This document shows, piece after piece, positions 36,137-45,482 of a DNA stretch of 64,000 nt. The notes beneath the pieces were generated by a model. It saw only the letters and a program-made list of their open reading frames with translations. It made no database searches and was not told the DNA's origin. Origin of the DNA: Lacinutrix sp. (GTDB lineage: Bacteria; Bacteroidota; Bacteroidia; Flavobacteriales; Flavobacteriaceae); assembly GCF_029238095.1 (NCBI RefSeq), contig NZ_JAQWGS010000008.1, positions 1 through 64,000 on the forward strand, given 5' to 3'. Each line of letters starts with the position of its first letter. Positions within the stretch are counted from its first letter, which is position 1. The position numbers and the translations under genes were made by a program.

Positions 36137-36604
36137 TTACCTACCTACTCTTGTAGAATGCATTAACTCTAGTTTCCAAACAGAGTCTTGTTTAACAGCG
36201 ACTATACTTTCTAACCATTCGTACTTTCCAACTATAGTATCTTTTTTAAAAGTTGCGTGGTTATGGTAAGCCATCCAAATGCGATTACCTTCCTTTTTAG
36301 CCTTAAAAAAATTGAAGTTGTTTATTCTTTTTGTACCATCGTCTCTTAATTTAGCTTTCTTGCACCAACTCGCAATAGTATCGTTAGTCCAAATCTCTCC
36401 ATGCTCTAATAAAACAAAATCTTTAGTTTGGTAATTTAAAATCATTTCTTCTTTTTTAGCAGCCCAAACATCGTCAAAAACACCTTGTACAACTTGTTCT
36501 ACACGTTTAAAATCTTCAGCCTCTGTATTTTGTGGTTTGCTGTCTTTTTGGCAACTCGATAGCACAAATGTTAAAATAAAAAGGAATTTAAATAATTGTT
36601 TCAT
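36137..36604 (-). CDS. SnoaL/NTF2-like lipoprotein
   Basis: A lipoprotein signal (MKQLFKFLFILTFVLSSC, lipobox LSSC) is followed by a 135-residue NTF2-like alpha+beta domain. It has EDFKRVEQVVQGVFDDVWAAK, FVLLEHGEIWTNDTI and the closing WKLELMHSTRVGR. The domain type forms a cone-shaped pocket used by many unrelated enzymes and binders, so no function is assigned. I chose the second Met (36604) because it gives a cleaner signal peptide; the ATG three codons upstream (36613) is equally possible. Confidence 0.8.
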   Translation of the reverse strand: MKQLFKFLFILTFVLSSCQKDSKPQNTEAEDFKRVEQVVQGVFDDVWAAKKEEMILNYQTKDFVLLEHGEIWTNDTIASWCKKAKLRDDGTKRINNFNFFKAKKEGNRIWMAYHNHATFKKDTIVGKYEWLESIVAVKQDSVWKLELMHSTRVGR

Positions 36605-36662
36605 AAGGTTCAATTTATTAATGCTTGTAAATCTTATTTTAGCATAGTAATTTAATTAAGAC

Positions 36663-38789
36663 ATGTTAACACAACTAAAATACATAATTTCTAGAACCAA
36701 TTTACCAGAATCTTCTGTTAAAAACACCATTAAACTTTTAAACGAAGACTTTACAGTCCCTTTTATTTCACGTTATAGAAAAGAAGCAACTGGTAATTTA
36801 GACGAAGTTAAAATTGGTGACATTATAAAGTACAAAGAACAATTTGAAGCTTTAGAAAAAAGAAAAATCAGCATTTTAAAAGCACTTGAAGAACAAGGTG
36901 TTTTAACCCAAATACTAAAAGAAAAAATTGAAGCTTGTATAGATATTACAACACTTGAAGACTTGTACTTACCATTCAAGAAAAAACGCAAAACAAAAGC
37001 AGAAACTGCTAGAAAAAATGGTTTAGAGCCGTTAGCCAAAATAATAATGAGCCAAAACTCTAACGACATCCAATCTATTGCCTATAAGTATGTAAAAGGA
37101 GAAATAACAACGGTTGAAGAAGCTTTAGAAGGCTCCAGACATATTATTGCAGAATGGATAAACGAGCGATTAGACATTAGAAATAATCTTAGAAACCAAC
37201 TAGAAAGACATGCGCAAATTTCTACTAAAGTGGTAAAAACTAAAGTTGAAGACGAAAAAGCTCAAAAATTTAGAGATTATTTTGACTGGTCTGAAAGTTT
37301 ACAACGTATTCCTTCTCATAGACTTCTAGCTATTTTAAGAGCAGAAAATGAAGGTTTTATTCGTGTGAAAATTGAAATTGATGATATAAAAGCCTTGGAA
37401 AACATAGTTAGAAGGATTATAAAAGCTCAAAACACATGTGCAGATCAAATAGAGCTTGCCATAAGTGATGCCTATAAGCGTTTATTATTTCCTTCACTAA
37501 GTAATGAAGCCTTGAGCAATGCAAAAGAAAAAGCAGATGAAGCTGCAATTACTGTTTTTGCAAAAAACTTAAAACAATTATTACTAGGTTCTCCTCTAGG
37601 TGAAAAACGTGTTTTGGCTATCGATCCTGGATTTAGAACTGGATGTAAAGTGGTTTGCTTAAATGCACAAGGTGCTTTACTACATAATGAAACCATTTAT
37701 CCTCATCCACCAAAAAGCGATAGTATTGGTGCCATTAAAAAGCTTTCATCTTTAACCGAAGCTTATAAAATAGAAGCCATAGCCATAGGAAATGGTACTG
37801 CTTCTCGTGAGACAGAAGCTTTGGTTAAAAAAGTACATTTTAAAAACGACATACAAGTATTTGTTGTTAGCGAAGCTGGAGCAAGTATTTATTCGGCATC
37901 AAAAATTGCAAGAGACGAGTTTCCTAATTATGATGTTACAGTGAGAGGTTCGGTATCTATTGGCAGACGGTTACAAGATCCATTAGCAGAGTTGGTAAAA
38001 ATTGATGCAAAATCTATTGGTGTTGGACAATACCAACACGATGTAGACCAAAACAAACTTCAAAAAGAATTGGATATTGTAGTAGAAAATTGTGTAAATA
38101 ATGTGGGTGTAAATATTAATACTGCAAGTGTTCCATTATTAAGTTCGGTTTCTGGAATTGGTCCAAAATTAGCCGAAAATATATTTAATTATAGAAATAA
38201 GAATGGCACATTTAAATCTAGAAACGATATAAAAAAAGTACCTCGTTTAGGCGAAAAAGCCTTCGAACAAGGTGCTGCTTTTCTAAGAATTAAGGATGGT
38301 AAAAATCCTTTAGACGATTCTTCAGTGCATCCAGAAAGTTACAAAACTGTTGAAAAAATGGCAAAAGACGCTAGTGTTTCGGTAAAAGAATTAATTGGGA
38401 ATGAGTCCATTCTTGGAAATATAAATTTAAAAAACTATTGTACAGAAACTATTGGGCTTTTAACTCTTGAAGACATTGTTAAAGAATTAAAAAAACCAGG
38501 ACTAGATATTAGAGAAACTACAAAAGTGTTTAGTTTTAGTCAAAATATAAAATCTATTACAGATTTGCATTCTGGACAATTATTACCTGGAATAGTTAAT
38601 AATATTACTGCTTTTGGGTGTTTTGTAGATATTGGTATAAAAGAAAGCGGTTTAATACATGTTTCTAATTTAGGCGACAGTTTTGTGAAAGATGTAAACG
38701 AGCACGTACATTTACACCAACAAATTATTGTAAAGGTTTTAGAGGTTGATGTTGCTAGAAAACGTATTCAACTAAAATTACATAAATAA
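36663..38789 (+). CDS. tex: Tex family S1 RNA-binding transcription accessory protein
   Basis: The 708-residue protein has the full Tex architecture. The N-terminal helical part has TVPFISRYRKEATGNLDEV. The YqgF/RuvC-like domain (about 315-440) has RVLAIDPGFRTGCKVV. Helix-hairpin-helix repeats are in LLSSVSGIGPKLAENIFNYR and KVPRLGEKAFEQ. A C-terminal S1 domain (about 635-708) has PGIVNNITAFGCFVDIG. Tex binds RNA and affects transcription of some virulence and stress genes in other bacteria. It starts 59 bases from the divergent NTF2-like lipoprotein gene. Confidence 0.95.
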   Translation: MLTQLKYIISRTNLPESSVKNTIKLLNEDFTVPFISRYRKEATGNLDEVKIGDIIKYKEQFEALEKRKISILKALEEQGVLTQILKEKIEACIDITTLEDLYLPFKKKRKTKAETARKNGLEPLAKIIMSQNSNDIQSIAYKYVKGEITTVEEALEGSRHIIAEWINERLDIRNNLRNQLERHAQISTKVVKTKVEDEKAQKFRDYFDWSESLQRIPSHRLLAILRAENEGFIRVKIEIDDIKALENIVRRIIKAQNTCADQIELAISDAYKRLLFPSLSNEALSNAKEKADEAAITVFAKNLKQLLLGSPLGEKRVLAIDPGFRTGCKVVCLNAQGALLHNETIYPHPPKSDSIGAIKKLSSLTEAYKIEAIAIGNGTASRETEALVKKVHFKNDIQVFVVSEAGASIYSASKIARDEFPNYDVTVRGSVSIGRRLQDPLAELVKIDAKSIGVGQYQHDVDQNKLQKELDIVVENCVNNVGVNINTASVPLLSSVSGIGPKLAENIFNYRNKNGTFKSRNDIKKVPRLGEKAFEQGAAFLRIKDGKNPLDDSSVHPESYKTVEKMAKDASVSVKELIGNESILGNINLKNYCTETIGLLTLEDIVKELKKPGLDIRETTKVFSFSQNIKSITDLHSGQLLPGIVNNITAFGCFVDIGIKESGLIHVSNLGDSFVKDVNEHVHLHQQIIVKVLEVDVARKRIQLKLHK

Positions 38790-38790
38790 G

Positions 38791-39195
38791 ATGTTGAAGA
38801 TAGCCTACCATCCTATATATTGCCATCCATTACCAAAAGGTCACAGGTTTCCTATGTTAAAATACGAGCTGCTTCCACAACAATTAATTTACGAAGGGAC
38901 TTTTACTCAAGATAACTTTTTTGAACCTGTTAGAATGATTAACGAAGCACCAATTCTATCTGTTCATGATCCAGAATATTTTTACGAATTACTAAATATT
39001 ACTTTAAACCAACGTGCAGCAAGGAAAATTGGTTTTCCTTTAAGCGAAGTTTTAGTTAAGCGCGAAATAACAATAGCAGATGGCCTTTATAATCTATTGC
39101 TGGTGTATTATTGTTATACGACGGAAAATCGTATCCAATTCTTGGTGATAGCTGAAAATAATTTGTGCCGTTTTCTGTTTGTTATGCTTGAGTAG
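38791..39195 (+). pseudogene. Truncated histone-deacetylase-family gene (5' remnant)
   Basis: Residues 1-98 (to ...VKREITIADG, ending at 39084) match the N-terminus of the bacterial HDAC / acetoin-utilisation family: AYHPIYCHPLPKGHRFPMLKYELLP... and SVHDPEYFYELL. A functional member is about 300 aa, and the catalytic His-Asp residues lie in the missing part. After 39084 the frame runs to 39195 through 36 unrelated residues, which are the antisense of a second broken gene (39082-39262, minus). It follows tex by one base and is probably transcribed, but it cannot encode an active deacetylase. Confidence 0.8.
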
Positions 39196-39262
39196 TAAAC
39201 GACAAAGCGCATACTATTACAACAATAAAAAGTTTAATTGTGTGTTTTAATTTGTTCATCAT
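39082..39262 (-). pseudogene. 5' remnant of an outer-membrane protein gene
   Basis: On the minus strand an ATG pair at 39262/39259 opens a signal peptide (MNKLKHTIKLFIVVIVCALS..., ending TTQA). A TAA stop follows (39184-39182), and the same frame continues after it with QTENGTNYFQLSPRIGYDFP and SYNNNTPAIDYKG. The post-signal part looks like the first strands of an outer-membrane beta-barrel (OmpA-type). Similarity stops at 39085, exactly where the HDAC remnant stops, so one event seems to have removed the 3' ends of both genes. The TAA probably arose from CAA by one base change. Confidence 0.65.
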
Positions 39263-39459
39263 TTTAGTTTTAATTTGTTTATACAGTCTTATATCATTAG
39301 GGTTACTATTTTGTTACCCTATTTTTAAAAGTTTTTTAAAAAACTCTCAAATCACTTATGACAAGACAAATATTGATGAAACTAAAGTTTAAGCATATGG
39401 TCAATTTATTTATAGTGCTTTTGAGTCTATTATCTATAAACCTGGTTCTATAAACAAAA
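39263..39459. other. Non-coding region upstream of the broken outer-membrane gene
   Basis: No gene is supported. An imperfect inverted repeat agggttac...gttaccct (about 39298-39319, one mismatch in eight pairs) lies upstream of the broken minus-strand gene. It may be a leftover operator or a weak terminator (TTTTT follows). The rest is A+T-rich sequence without structure that I can recognise. Confidence 0.4.
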
Positions 39460-39484
39460 AAAGCCCACTCAATAAGTGGGCTTT
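39453..39484 (-). terminator. Terminator after the 125-aa membrane protein gene
   Basis: A 10-bp stem aaagcccact (39460-39469) with agtgggcttt (39475-39484) is followed on the minus strand by seven T. It lies 23 bases beyond the stop. Confidence 0.85.
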
Positions 39485-39506
39485 GTAAATTTTATAAAAT
39501 ATATAC

Positions 39507-39884
39507 TTAAGTTGCTTGAAGCAATAGTAGTCCCATTGCTACACAAATTATTGGAAGTGCTAAAAGTAATCCGAAGTTGTATTTTGGCGCTTTCTTTTTA
39601 TTGAATTTAGCATTCATCACCTTTCTTGTTTTACCATTATAGCTTATCCAATTTTTAAAATGAATGGCTAATGAAACAACAACAAATAATATCCATGCTT
39701 TATCCTTAGACATAGCATCTACATGCAATTGACTGAAAAATGCAGCAAAAAAGCAGCCTAAAAGAAACACTAGTGCTATTTGTAAAACCGAAGTATATAA
39801 TAAGGCTATAGTATTAGCTTTTTGCTTATATCGTGTTTTAAAACGAGAAAACATATAATAGAAAAACCAATCGAAAACTGTCAT
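39507..39884 (-). CDS. Small integral membrane protein of unknown function
   Basis: The 125-residue protein has three hydrophobic segments: about 25-52 (IALLYTSVLQIALVFLLGCFFAAFF), about 63-77 (AWILFVVVSLAIHF) and about 104-123 (FGLLLALPIICVAMGLLLL). Basic stretches lie between them (RKVMNAKFNKKKAPKYN). It begins with the aromatic N-terminus MTVFDWFFYYMFSRF. I do not recognise a named family. It is flanked by terminators on both sides and so is probably monocistronic. Confidence 0.7.
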   Translation of the reverse strand: MTVFDWFFYYMFSRFKTRYKQKANTIALLYTSVLQIALVFLLGCFFAAFFSQLHVDAMSKDKAWILFVVVSLAIHFKNWISYNGKTRKVMNAKFNKKKAPKYNFGLLLALPIICVAMGLLLLQAT

Positions 39885-39894
39885 GACTTAAAAG

Positions 39895-39928
39895 TAAAAA
39901 ACCTGATAGCTAATACTATCAGGTTTTA
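39895..39928 (-). terminator. Terminator after the DUF5689 lipoprotein gene
   Basis: A 12-bp stem (39898-39909 with 39916-39927) encloses loop ctaata. A T-run follows on the minus strand, about 28 bases beyond the stop of the gene at 39955. Confidence 0.85.
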
Positions 39929-39954
39929 TATATTATTTTTTTATTTCTGAGTAA

Positions 39955-41307
39955 TTATTCAGCTGAAATTTTTACATTATCTACTTCCCAAGTTGCTGCT
40001 GAAGCAGCAGTTGAAGTATATTTAAATGCAATAAATAAGTTGCTACCTGCAGCTGCAGAAACGTCTAACAAACCAGAATCTGTCCATGAAGACCAGCTAC
40101 CTGTGTTTGTATCTAAAGTTGGAGATAAAGCAACCCAAGTTCCATCTGTAGTTGGATCACCACCAGCATAATCTGTAGCGTAGAAGACCTCAATATCATT
40201 ACCATCGTAACGTTTAACCGTTTGAAATGTTAAGAAAGCTGATGGCACAGAAGATAAATCGATAGGCAGTGAAATTAACCAATCTTCATTTAATTGTGCT
40301 CCACCAGAAAAACCTGACATTGTTGCACTATCTGATGGGTTTCCAAAACTATTATAATACCATTCTTGAGTACCTGTAACATTATATGGTGTCCATTTAT
40401 TTAAGTTACCTGCAGAGAAATCATCTTCAAATAATGGATCACAACGTAATGCATTATCAAAATTCAATGCTTCTGGAGAGTTAATGTAGATTGTATAAAA
40501 ATCATCAAAGTAATCTCTTGTTAACACACCTTCAATAGAACCTCTATTAGCTGGTAAATTAAGTCCTTTAAAATCTGAGAATGTACTTGTACTCAATACA
40601 ACAGATCCTCCAGTATCACAACTTTCTAATGTACGTTCACCATCGAAACTATCGTTAGGTTCAGATGCAAATGTTGTTGTATTACCAATAACTAAGTTAC
40701 TATTAAACTGCATGTTATTTAGTCTAATATATTGGCTTTCTAGAGCATCGCTAAAATCTGATATAGATACTTCTTTAGCAACAATAGTTGCCACTTCTGC
40801 AGATCTTAATACATGTTGAACAACTACTGTACTTGGTATTCTTTCAAGTTCGTCTCCTTCTAAACGACCTAACTGAATTACGCCATTACTTTCTCCAACA
40901 GAAAGACCGTTTAACTTAATGTAAACTTTACGTCCAAACTCATATTGAGTAAACATTGGATTTTTATCTACTTGAACTACAATGGCTGCTGTTGGGTTTT
41001 CTGGAGCATCTTGGATTACTAGTTGCTTATAAAAGTTTCCACCTTCATCACTAGAAACTACATAACCTTCAGTATATTTCTCTGTTACTGTTGTGCTTGC
41101 TTCTTCATAAGTTACAGGATCTCCATTTCCTGTTCCAAAGTTTCCTAATACTGCACTTAAAGAATTAAATTGTGCATCTGCATTTGGGTATTCTGTAATT
41201 CCAGCAATTCCTGTAGGAACATCGAAATTATCGTCTTCAACACAGCCAGTTAGTAAAACTAAACTCACTAAAAATACTGCGATTGGGTTTAAATTAAATT
41301 TTTTCAT
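39955..41307 (-). CDS. DUF5689 lipoprotein with choice-of-anchor J-type domain
   Basis: The 450-residue surface lipoprotein has lipobox LLTGC near residue 22. The DUF5689 region (about 30-280) has GYVVSSDEGGNFYKQLVIQDAPENPTAAI and SQYIRLNNMQF. A C-terminal lectin-like choice-of-anchor J-type domain (about 290-450) begins LFEDDFSAGNLNKWTPYN and ends with WEVDNVKISAE. DUF5689 proteins accompany TonB receptors and are also seen fused to secreted nucleases. The gene lies 34 bases after the receptor gene, so it is probably the receptor's surface partner, analogous to SusD in position only. Confidence 0.85.
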   Translation of the reverse strand: MKKFNLNPIAVFLVSLVLLTGCVEDDNFDVPTGIAGITEYPNADAQFNSLSAVLGNFGTGNGDPVTYEEASTTVTEKYTEGYVVSSDEGGNFYKQLVIQDAPENPTAAIVVQVDKNPMFTQYEFGRKVYIKLNGLSVGESNGVIQLGRLEGDELERIPSTVVVQHVLRSAEVATIVAKEVSISDFSDALESQYIRLNNMQFNSNLVIGNTTTFASEPNDSFDGERTLESCDTGGSVVLSTSTFSDFKGLNLPANRGSIEGVLTRDYFDDFYTIYINSPEALNFDNALRCDPLFEDDFSAGNLNKWTPYNVTGTQEWYYNSFGNPSDSATMSGFSGGAQLNEDWLISLPIDLSSVPSAFLTFQTVKRYDGNDIEVFYATDYAGGDPTTDGTWVALSPTLDTNTGSWSSWTDSGLLDVSAAAGSNLFIAFKYTSTAASAATWEVDNVKISAE

Positions 41308-41341
41308 TTTTTCTTGAATTTATTTTTTTCTATAAATATAA

Positions 41342-44221
41342 TTAAAATCTTACGTAAACGTTTAAATAATACGTAGTTCCGTTACCAAAAAAGTAACGAT
41401 TACCAAAAACAGGTCCGTTTTCGTTTGTTTGTTCGTCTAATTGACTTCTATAATCTACACGTCTAGACTGCTCAAAACCACCTGTACGGTATTCTTGATT
41501 AAAAACGTTGTTAATTGTTGCAAAGAAACCAACAAAGTAATCATTTACTTTCCATGATTTTCCACCAATAATGTTTACTAACATATAGTCATCAAACTGT
41601 TCTTGCTGTAATAATCTTTTTGCAATTGCTGGATCTACGCTATTAATTTCGCCACCAGTAAGCACATAATCATTTCCTCCTGCAGTTGCATCTTGGAATT
41701 GTGTATCTGCATATAGTTCTGGATCTGTAATAAAAGCTGCACTTCTTTTTAATGCACTGGCATCTACATATGCATTAGAAAAGTGGTTTGCTGTTACACC
41801 AATATTCCAATAATCTGGATCACGATATTCAAATCCTAATTGAAATGCGCGTTCTGGTCCACCAGCAACATGTAAGTTTTTAAGATTTGTTGTTCCGTCT
41901 CCAAAAACTGCAGTTCCTGTACCAAATTCTTGGCTATATAATGTAAGGTTTGGATTATTATTATATGTGTATTGTCCAAAAGAAGCAGCTCCTTTTAATT
42001 TAATTGTAGGTGTAACTTGAGCTTCTATACCTAACTCTGCTCCTATTCTTTGTGTTTCTATTCCTGTAATAGCTTCTTGTACTAAATTACTTCCTGCTCC
42101 TTCACTAAAAAAGAACCCTGTTTCTGTACCATCTTGAAAATTAGAGTAAAAACCTGTTAATCTAGCTTTCACTATAGAAGAACGAAAGATATAACTTGCA
42201 TCTACACTTGTAATGGTTTCGCTATCTACATCTCTAAGTAACATGTTAGATTGTCTAACATTTGCAAAGGTGTTTCTAATATTTGGCGCTTTAGTCATAT
42301 AAGCTCCATTGAAATCTAATAAGTGACGACCTGTAATTTTATATGTTGCTCCAGCTTTAGCACCAAAGTTTTCAAATTCAACTTTGTCTCCTTTACCAAA
42401 AGAATTACCTTCAAAATAACCATTTTCATATAGACCGTTACGTTGATAATCTGTTTTAGATACGTTTCCAGCAAGGTAAAAATCAACTTTACTGTATTTA
42501 AATACTGCCTGAGCAAATGCTCCAATAACGTTAGCATCTATCTCGTAATTGTATTTATAACGATCACCTTCTCTTACTAGTCTATTAGGATTATTTAAAT
42601 CTGATTGGGCTGTGGTTAACACACCATCTGTAGATTGAATATTTTCATCAGAGAAAAAATCGACGTCTAAATAGGTAGTACCTCCTAATAAGTCTGAAAC
42701 TTCAGCAAAATTCTCACTATTTAATCTTCTATAATTTACAGAAGCATTAAAACGAATTTTATCTGTTAATTCTGTATCAAAAATAATGTTAGCCATTAAC
42801 TGCTTATCGTCTATTCTATCTTCTTGAATAGCATAGATTGCATTTTCTGAAGTTGCATTTGCAGTATATAGTGCTCTCCAATCAAACTGTCCATCGTTTT
42901 GAAACGCTTGACCAGCTAAATAAGCTTGCTCATAATTATAAGCTGTTGGTCCTCCATCTACATTTAAAAAATAACTAGGTAAGTTTTGATAATATGTAGG
43001 ATCTGTATTTCTAGCACCTCCAATATAACTATCTTGACCTTGGAAGGTTACTAAACGTGTTCCACCATTATCCACTCTTGTGTTTCCGGTTTCTCCAAAT
43101 TGGTATCCTATATTAGTATTAATTGATGTTTTTTCTGAAAGGTTCCAATAATGATTTAACATTAAAATTGGTTCTTCTATTCTACGAATTCTAGAGTTTC
43201 TAATTTCGCCATTTAATTCTCCCCAAAACGGATTGTATTGTCTTCCTTTTAGGTCGAATACTTCTTGAGTTAAGGCTGTACCTCTACCTCTTCTATTTTG
43301 AGCATATATAGAAGTAAAGTTAATACTATGGTTCTCATTAATTTTCTTTTCTACAGAAGCGACAAAAGAATTAGCATCATATAATGTACCATCAACATAA
43401 CCTCCATCTCCAAAACGTCTAGAAGCTAACAAACTATATGCCCATCCATTTTCTGTTAGACCAGAATTGTAACTTGCCATTAAACGACCTTCATAGCTTC
43501 TATTAGCCGATGCAAAAGATAAACGTCCTCCTTTACGATATTTAGAGGCTCTCATAATAATGTTATTTGTACCTGCTAAATCACCAAAATTATAATCGTT
43601 AGGAGATAAACCCATAGAAAATTCTTGATTACGTTGTAAATCATTAATTCCTCCCCAGTTTCCCCATTGAGGTCTTCCTGTAGATTGTTTATTTAGCTCA
43701 AGACCATTAATTAAAACCTTACCATTTGCATTGTCCAAACCTCTTGGCCTAAAAAATGTAGCACTAAAGTCGAAAGCTGCGGCACTTAAAAACACATCTC
43801 TAGAGGATTGTAATAATCCTGATACGTTACTGGTTAATCCATCATCTTCACTATTTAACTGATCGTCTGAAATAGAAATAATGTACAAATCTTTTTTATC
43901 GCTAGCGTTATAAGCTAAGGTCATATCCTGTATATCTACAGTTTGTCCTTCGTTAACAATAATAGGATAACGTTTTGTTGTGTAATCCAATTTCTCGATT
44001 TTTAAAACTTGCTCTCCCAAAGGAATGCCTTTTTTAAAGCTAAATTGTCCAAGACCGTCTGTTTTTGTAGATAGGTCTGAGCCTTCAATAGTTACTGTTA
44101 CTTCAGGAATAGGCTCATAAGATACCGCATCTATAACACTTCCTTTTACAAGAGTTTCTTGCGCAAAAAGTGAAAATGTGGAAAAAATTCCTAAAAAGAA
44201 AATTAAAAAACTTTTTTTCAT
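41342..44221 (-). CDS. TonB-dependent receptor with CarboxypepD_reg-like domain
   Basis: This outer-membrane active transporter has about 959 residues from ATG 44221 (MKKSFLIFFLGIFSTFSLFAQ, the signal peptide). A carboxypeptidase-regulatory-like domain (about 20-110) comes first, with TVTIEGSDLSTKTDGLGQFSF. The plug (about 115-230) and a 22-strand-type barrel follow, ending with the aromatic terminus YYLNVYVRF. The frame extends 15 codons upstream to another ATG, but the chosen start gives a clean signal. It is co-transcribed with the DUF5689 gene and divergent from a secreted nuclease/phosphatase. The ligand is unknown. Confidence 0.9.
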   Translation of the reverse strand: MKKSFLIFFLGIFSTFSLFAQETLVKGSVIDAVSYEPIPEVTVTIEGSDLSTKTDGLGQFSFKKGIPLGEQVLKIEKLDYTTKRYPIIVNEGQTVDIQDMTLAYNASDKKDLYIISISDDQLNSEDDGLTSNVSGLLQSSRDVFLSAAAFDFSATFFRPRGLDNANGKVLINGLELNKQSTGRPQWGNWGGINDLQRNQEFSMGLSPNDYNFGDLAGTNNIIMRASKYRKGGRLSFASANRSYEGRLMASYNSGLTENGWAYSLLASRRFGDGGYVDGTLYDANSFVASVEKKINENHSINFTSIYAQNRRGRGTALTQEVFDLKGRQYNPFWGELNGEIRNSRIRRIEEPILMLNHYWNLSEKTSINTNIGYQFGETGNTRVDNGGTRLVTFQGQDSYIGGARNTDPTYYQNLPSYFLNVDGGPTAYNYEQAYLAGQAFQNDGQFDWRALYTANATSENAIYAIQEDRIDDKQLMANIIFDTELTDKIRFNASVNYRRLNSENFAEVSDLLGGTTYLDVDFFSDENIQSTDGVLTTAQSDLNNPNRLVREGDRYKYNYEIDANVIGAFAQAVFKYSKVDFYLAGNVSKTDYQRNGLYENGYFEGNSFGKGDKVEFENFGAKAGATYKITGRHLLDFNGAYMTKAPNIRNTFANVRQSNMLLRDVDSETITSVDASYIFRSSIVKARLTGFYSNFQDGTETGFFFSEGAGSNLVQEAITGIETQRIGAELGIEAQVTPTIKLKGAASFGQYTYNNNPNLTLYSQEFGTGTAVFGDGTTNLKNLHVAGGPERAFQLGFEYRDPDYWNIGVTANHFSNAYVDASALKRSAAFITDPELYADTQFQDATAGGNDYVLTGGEINSVDPAIAKRLLQQEQFDDYMLVNIIGGKSWKVNDYFVGFFATINNVFNQEYRTGGFEQSRRVDYRSQLDEQTNENGPVFGNRYFFGNGTTYYLNVYVRF

Positions 44222-44307
44222 ACTATAAATTATAGTTAATAAATTGTTGGTGCAGTAAATAATCATTATTTAAGGCGTGCAAAGTTACATTTTTTATTAG
44301 AAATATT

Positions 44308-44315
44308 TACCTTTG
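44308..44315 (+). promoter_or_regulatory. -7 promoter box for the secreted endonuclease-like gene
   Basis: The sequence tacctttg is an exact TAnnTTTG match 47 bases before the preferred ATG (44363). It lies in the shared divergent region with the TonB receptor. Confidence 0.5.
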
Positions 44316-44362
44316 GCAAACATTTTGTATAAATGTATAATATAAACATAACATTACTATTA

Positions 44363-45418
44363 ATGAAGAACTTTAAATCGTGGCTTTCAGTCGTACTAAT
44401 TACTGCTGTTTTAACCGTTAATGCTCAAGAAGAAAAGAAATATAAAATCCATACTGTGGCGTTTTATAACCTAGAAAACTTGTTTGATACAGAAAACGAT
44501 ACAGAAAAAAATGATGAGGCTAGTCCAATGATGGAGATTAAAGCAGATCGAGAAGAAATTTACAAAAAGAAAGTACACAATATGGCTCGTGTAATTTCGG
44601 ACATTGGAAGTAGTAAAACAGGAAATGCACCTGCAATATTAGGTGTATGCGAAGTTGAAAACATAAAAGTAATGCAAGATGTGGCAAACGATCCTTTGTT
44701 ATTAGCGAAAGATTATGGAATTGTACATTTTGATTCTCCAGATAGACGTGGTATAGATGTTGGTTTAATGTACCAAAAAGGTTTATTTCAGCCTATATCT
44801 AAAAGTTCGCACACTTTAAAAATATACGATGACACTACTAGAGAACGTATTTACACAAGAGATCAATTATTAGTATCTGGACAACTTGAAGGAGAACTTA
44901 TACATATTATTGTTAACCATTGGCCTTCAAGACGTGGTGGTGAAGCTAGAAGTCGTCCAAAACGTGTTGCAGCAGCAAAGCTAAATAAACATATTATGGA
45001 TTCTTTACAATCTATAAACCCTTATGCTAAGATTATTACAATGGGAGATTTAAACGATGATCCAACAAATGCAAGTGTAAAAGATGTTTTAAAAGCTAAA
45101 AGCAAACAAAAAAACGTGAAAATTAAAGGTATTTATAATCCTTTTATTAATATGTTTAAAAAACAAGGTTTAGGAACTGGTGCATACAGAGATTCTTGGA
45201 GTTTATTTGACCAAATTATGATTACTAAACCATTTTTAGAAAAAGAATACACTAATTGGACTTATTATAAGGCTGGTATATTTAATGAAAATTATTTAGT
45301 AAACAAAAAAGGACGATGGAAAGGTTATCCACTAAGAAGTTTTGCAGATGGAGGCTTTACTAACGGCTTTAGTGATCACTTTCCTGTTTATATTTATCTA
45401 ATTAAAGAAACAGAATAA
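44363..45418 (+). CDS. Exported endonuclease/exonuclease/phosphatase family protein
   Basis: The protein of about 351 residues has a signal peptide (MKNFKSWLSVVLITAVLTVNAQ) and an EEP (DNase I-like) domain. Motifs are FYNLENLFDTEND, ILGVCEVEN (catalytic Glu), VNHWPSRRGGEARS, TMGDLNDDPTN (Asp/Asn), and the closing SDHFPVYIYL with the catalytic Asp-His pair. Substrates of exported EEP proteins include DNA, RNA and phospholipids or inositol phosphates. Its position opposite the TonB receptor/DUF5689 unit suggests that it processes the substrate imported by that receptor. ATG 44363 is preferred over 44333 for the cleaner signal peptide. Confidence 0.88.
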   Translation: MKNFKSWLSVVLITAVLTVNAQEEKKYKIHTVAFYNLENLFDTENDTEKNDEASPMMEIKADREEIYKKKVHNMARVISDIGSSKTGNAPAILGVCEVENIKVMQDVANDPLLLAKDYGIVHFDSPDRRGIDVGLMYQKGLFQPISKSSHTLKIYDDTTRERIYTRDQLLVSGQLEGELIHIIVNHWPSRRGGEARSRPKRVAAAKLNKHIMDSLQSINPYAKIITMGDLNDDPTNASVKDVLKAKSKQKNVKIKGIYNPFINMFKKQGLGTGAYRDSWSLFDQIMITKPFLEKEYTNWTYYKAGIFNENYLVNKKGRWKGYPLRSFADGGFTNGFSDHFPVYIYLIKETE

Positions 45419-45436
45419 GAATTACTTTAAAAAGTT

Positions 45437-45468
45437 AAAACGCCAGCTATTTTAGTTGGCGTTTTTTA
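45437..45468 (+). terminator. Terminator after the endonuclease-like gene
   Basis: A 12-bp stem (45437-45448 with 45454-45465, one G-U pair) is followed by a T-run. It lies 18 bases after the stop. Confidence 0.88.
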
Positions 45469-45482
45469 TTACCTTGTTTTAA

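Noticed and set aside
44222-44266. A 15-codon extension of the TonB receptor gene.
   Set aside because: It would put a hydrophobic stretch before a complete signal peptide that begins at 44221.
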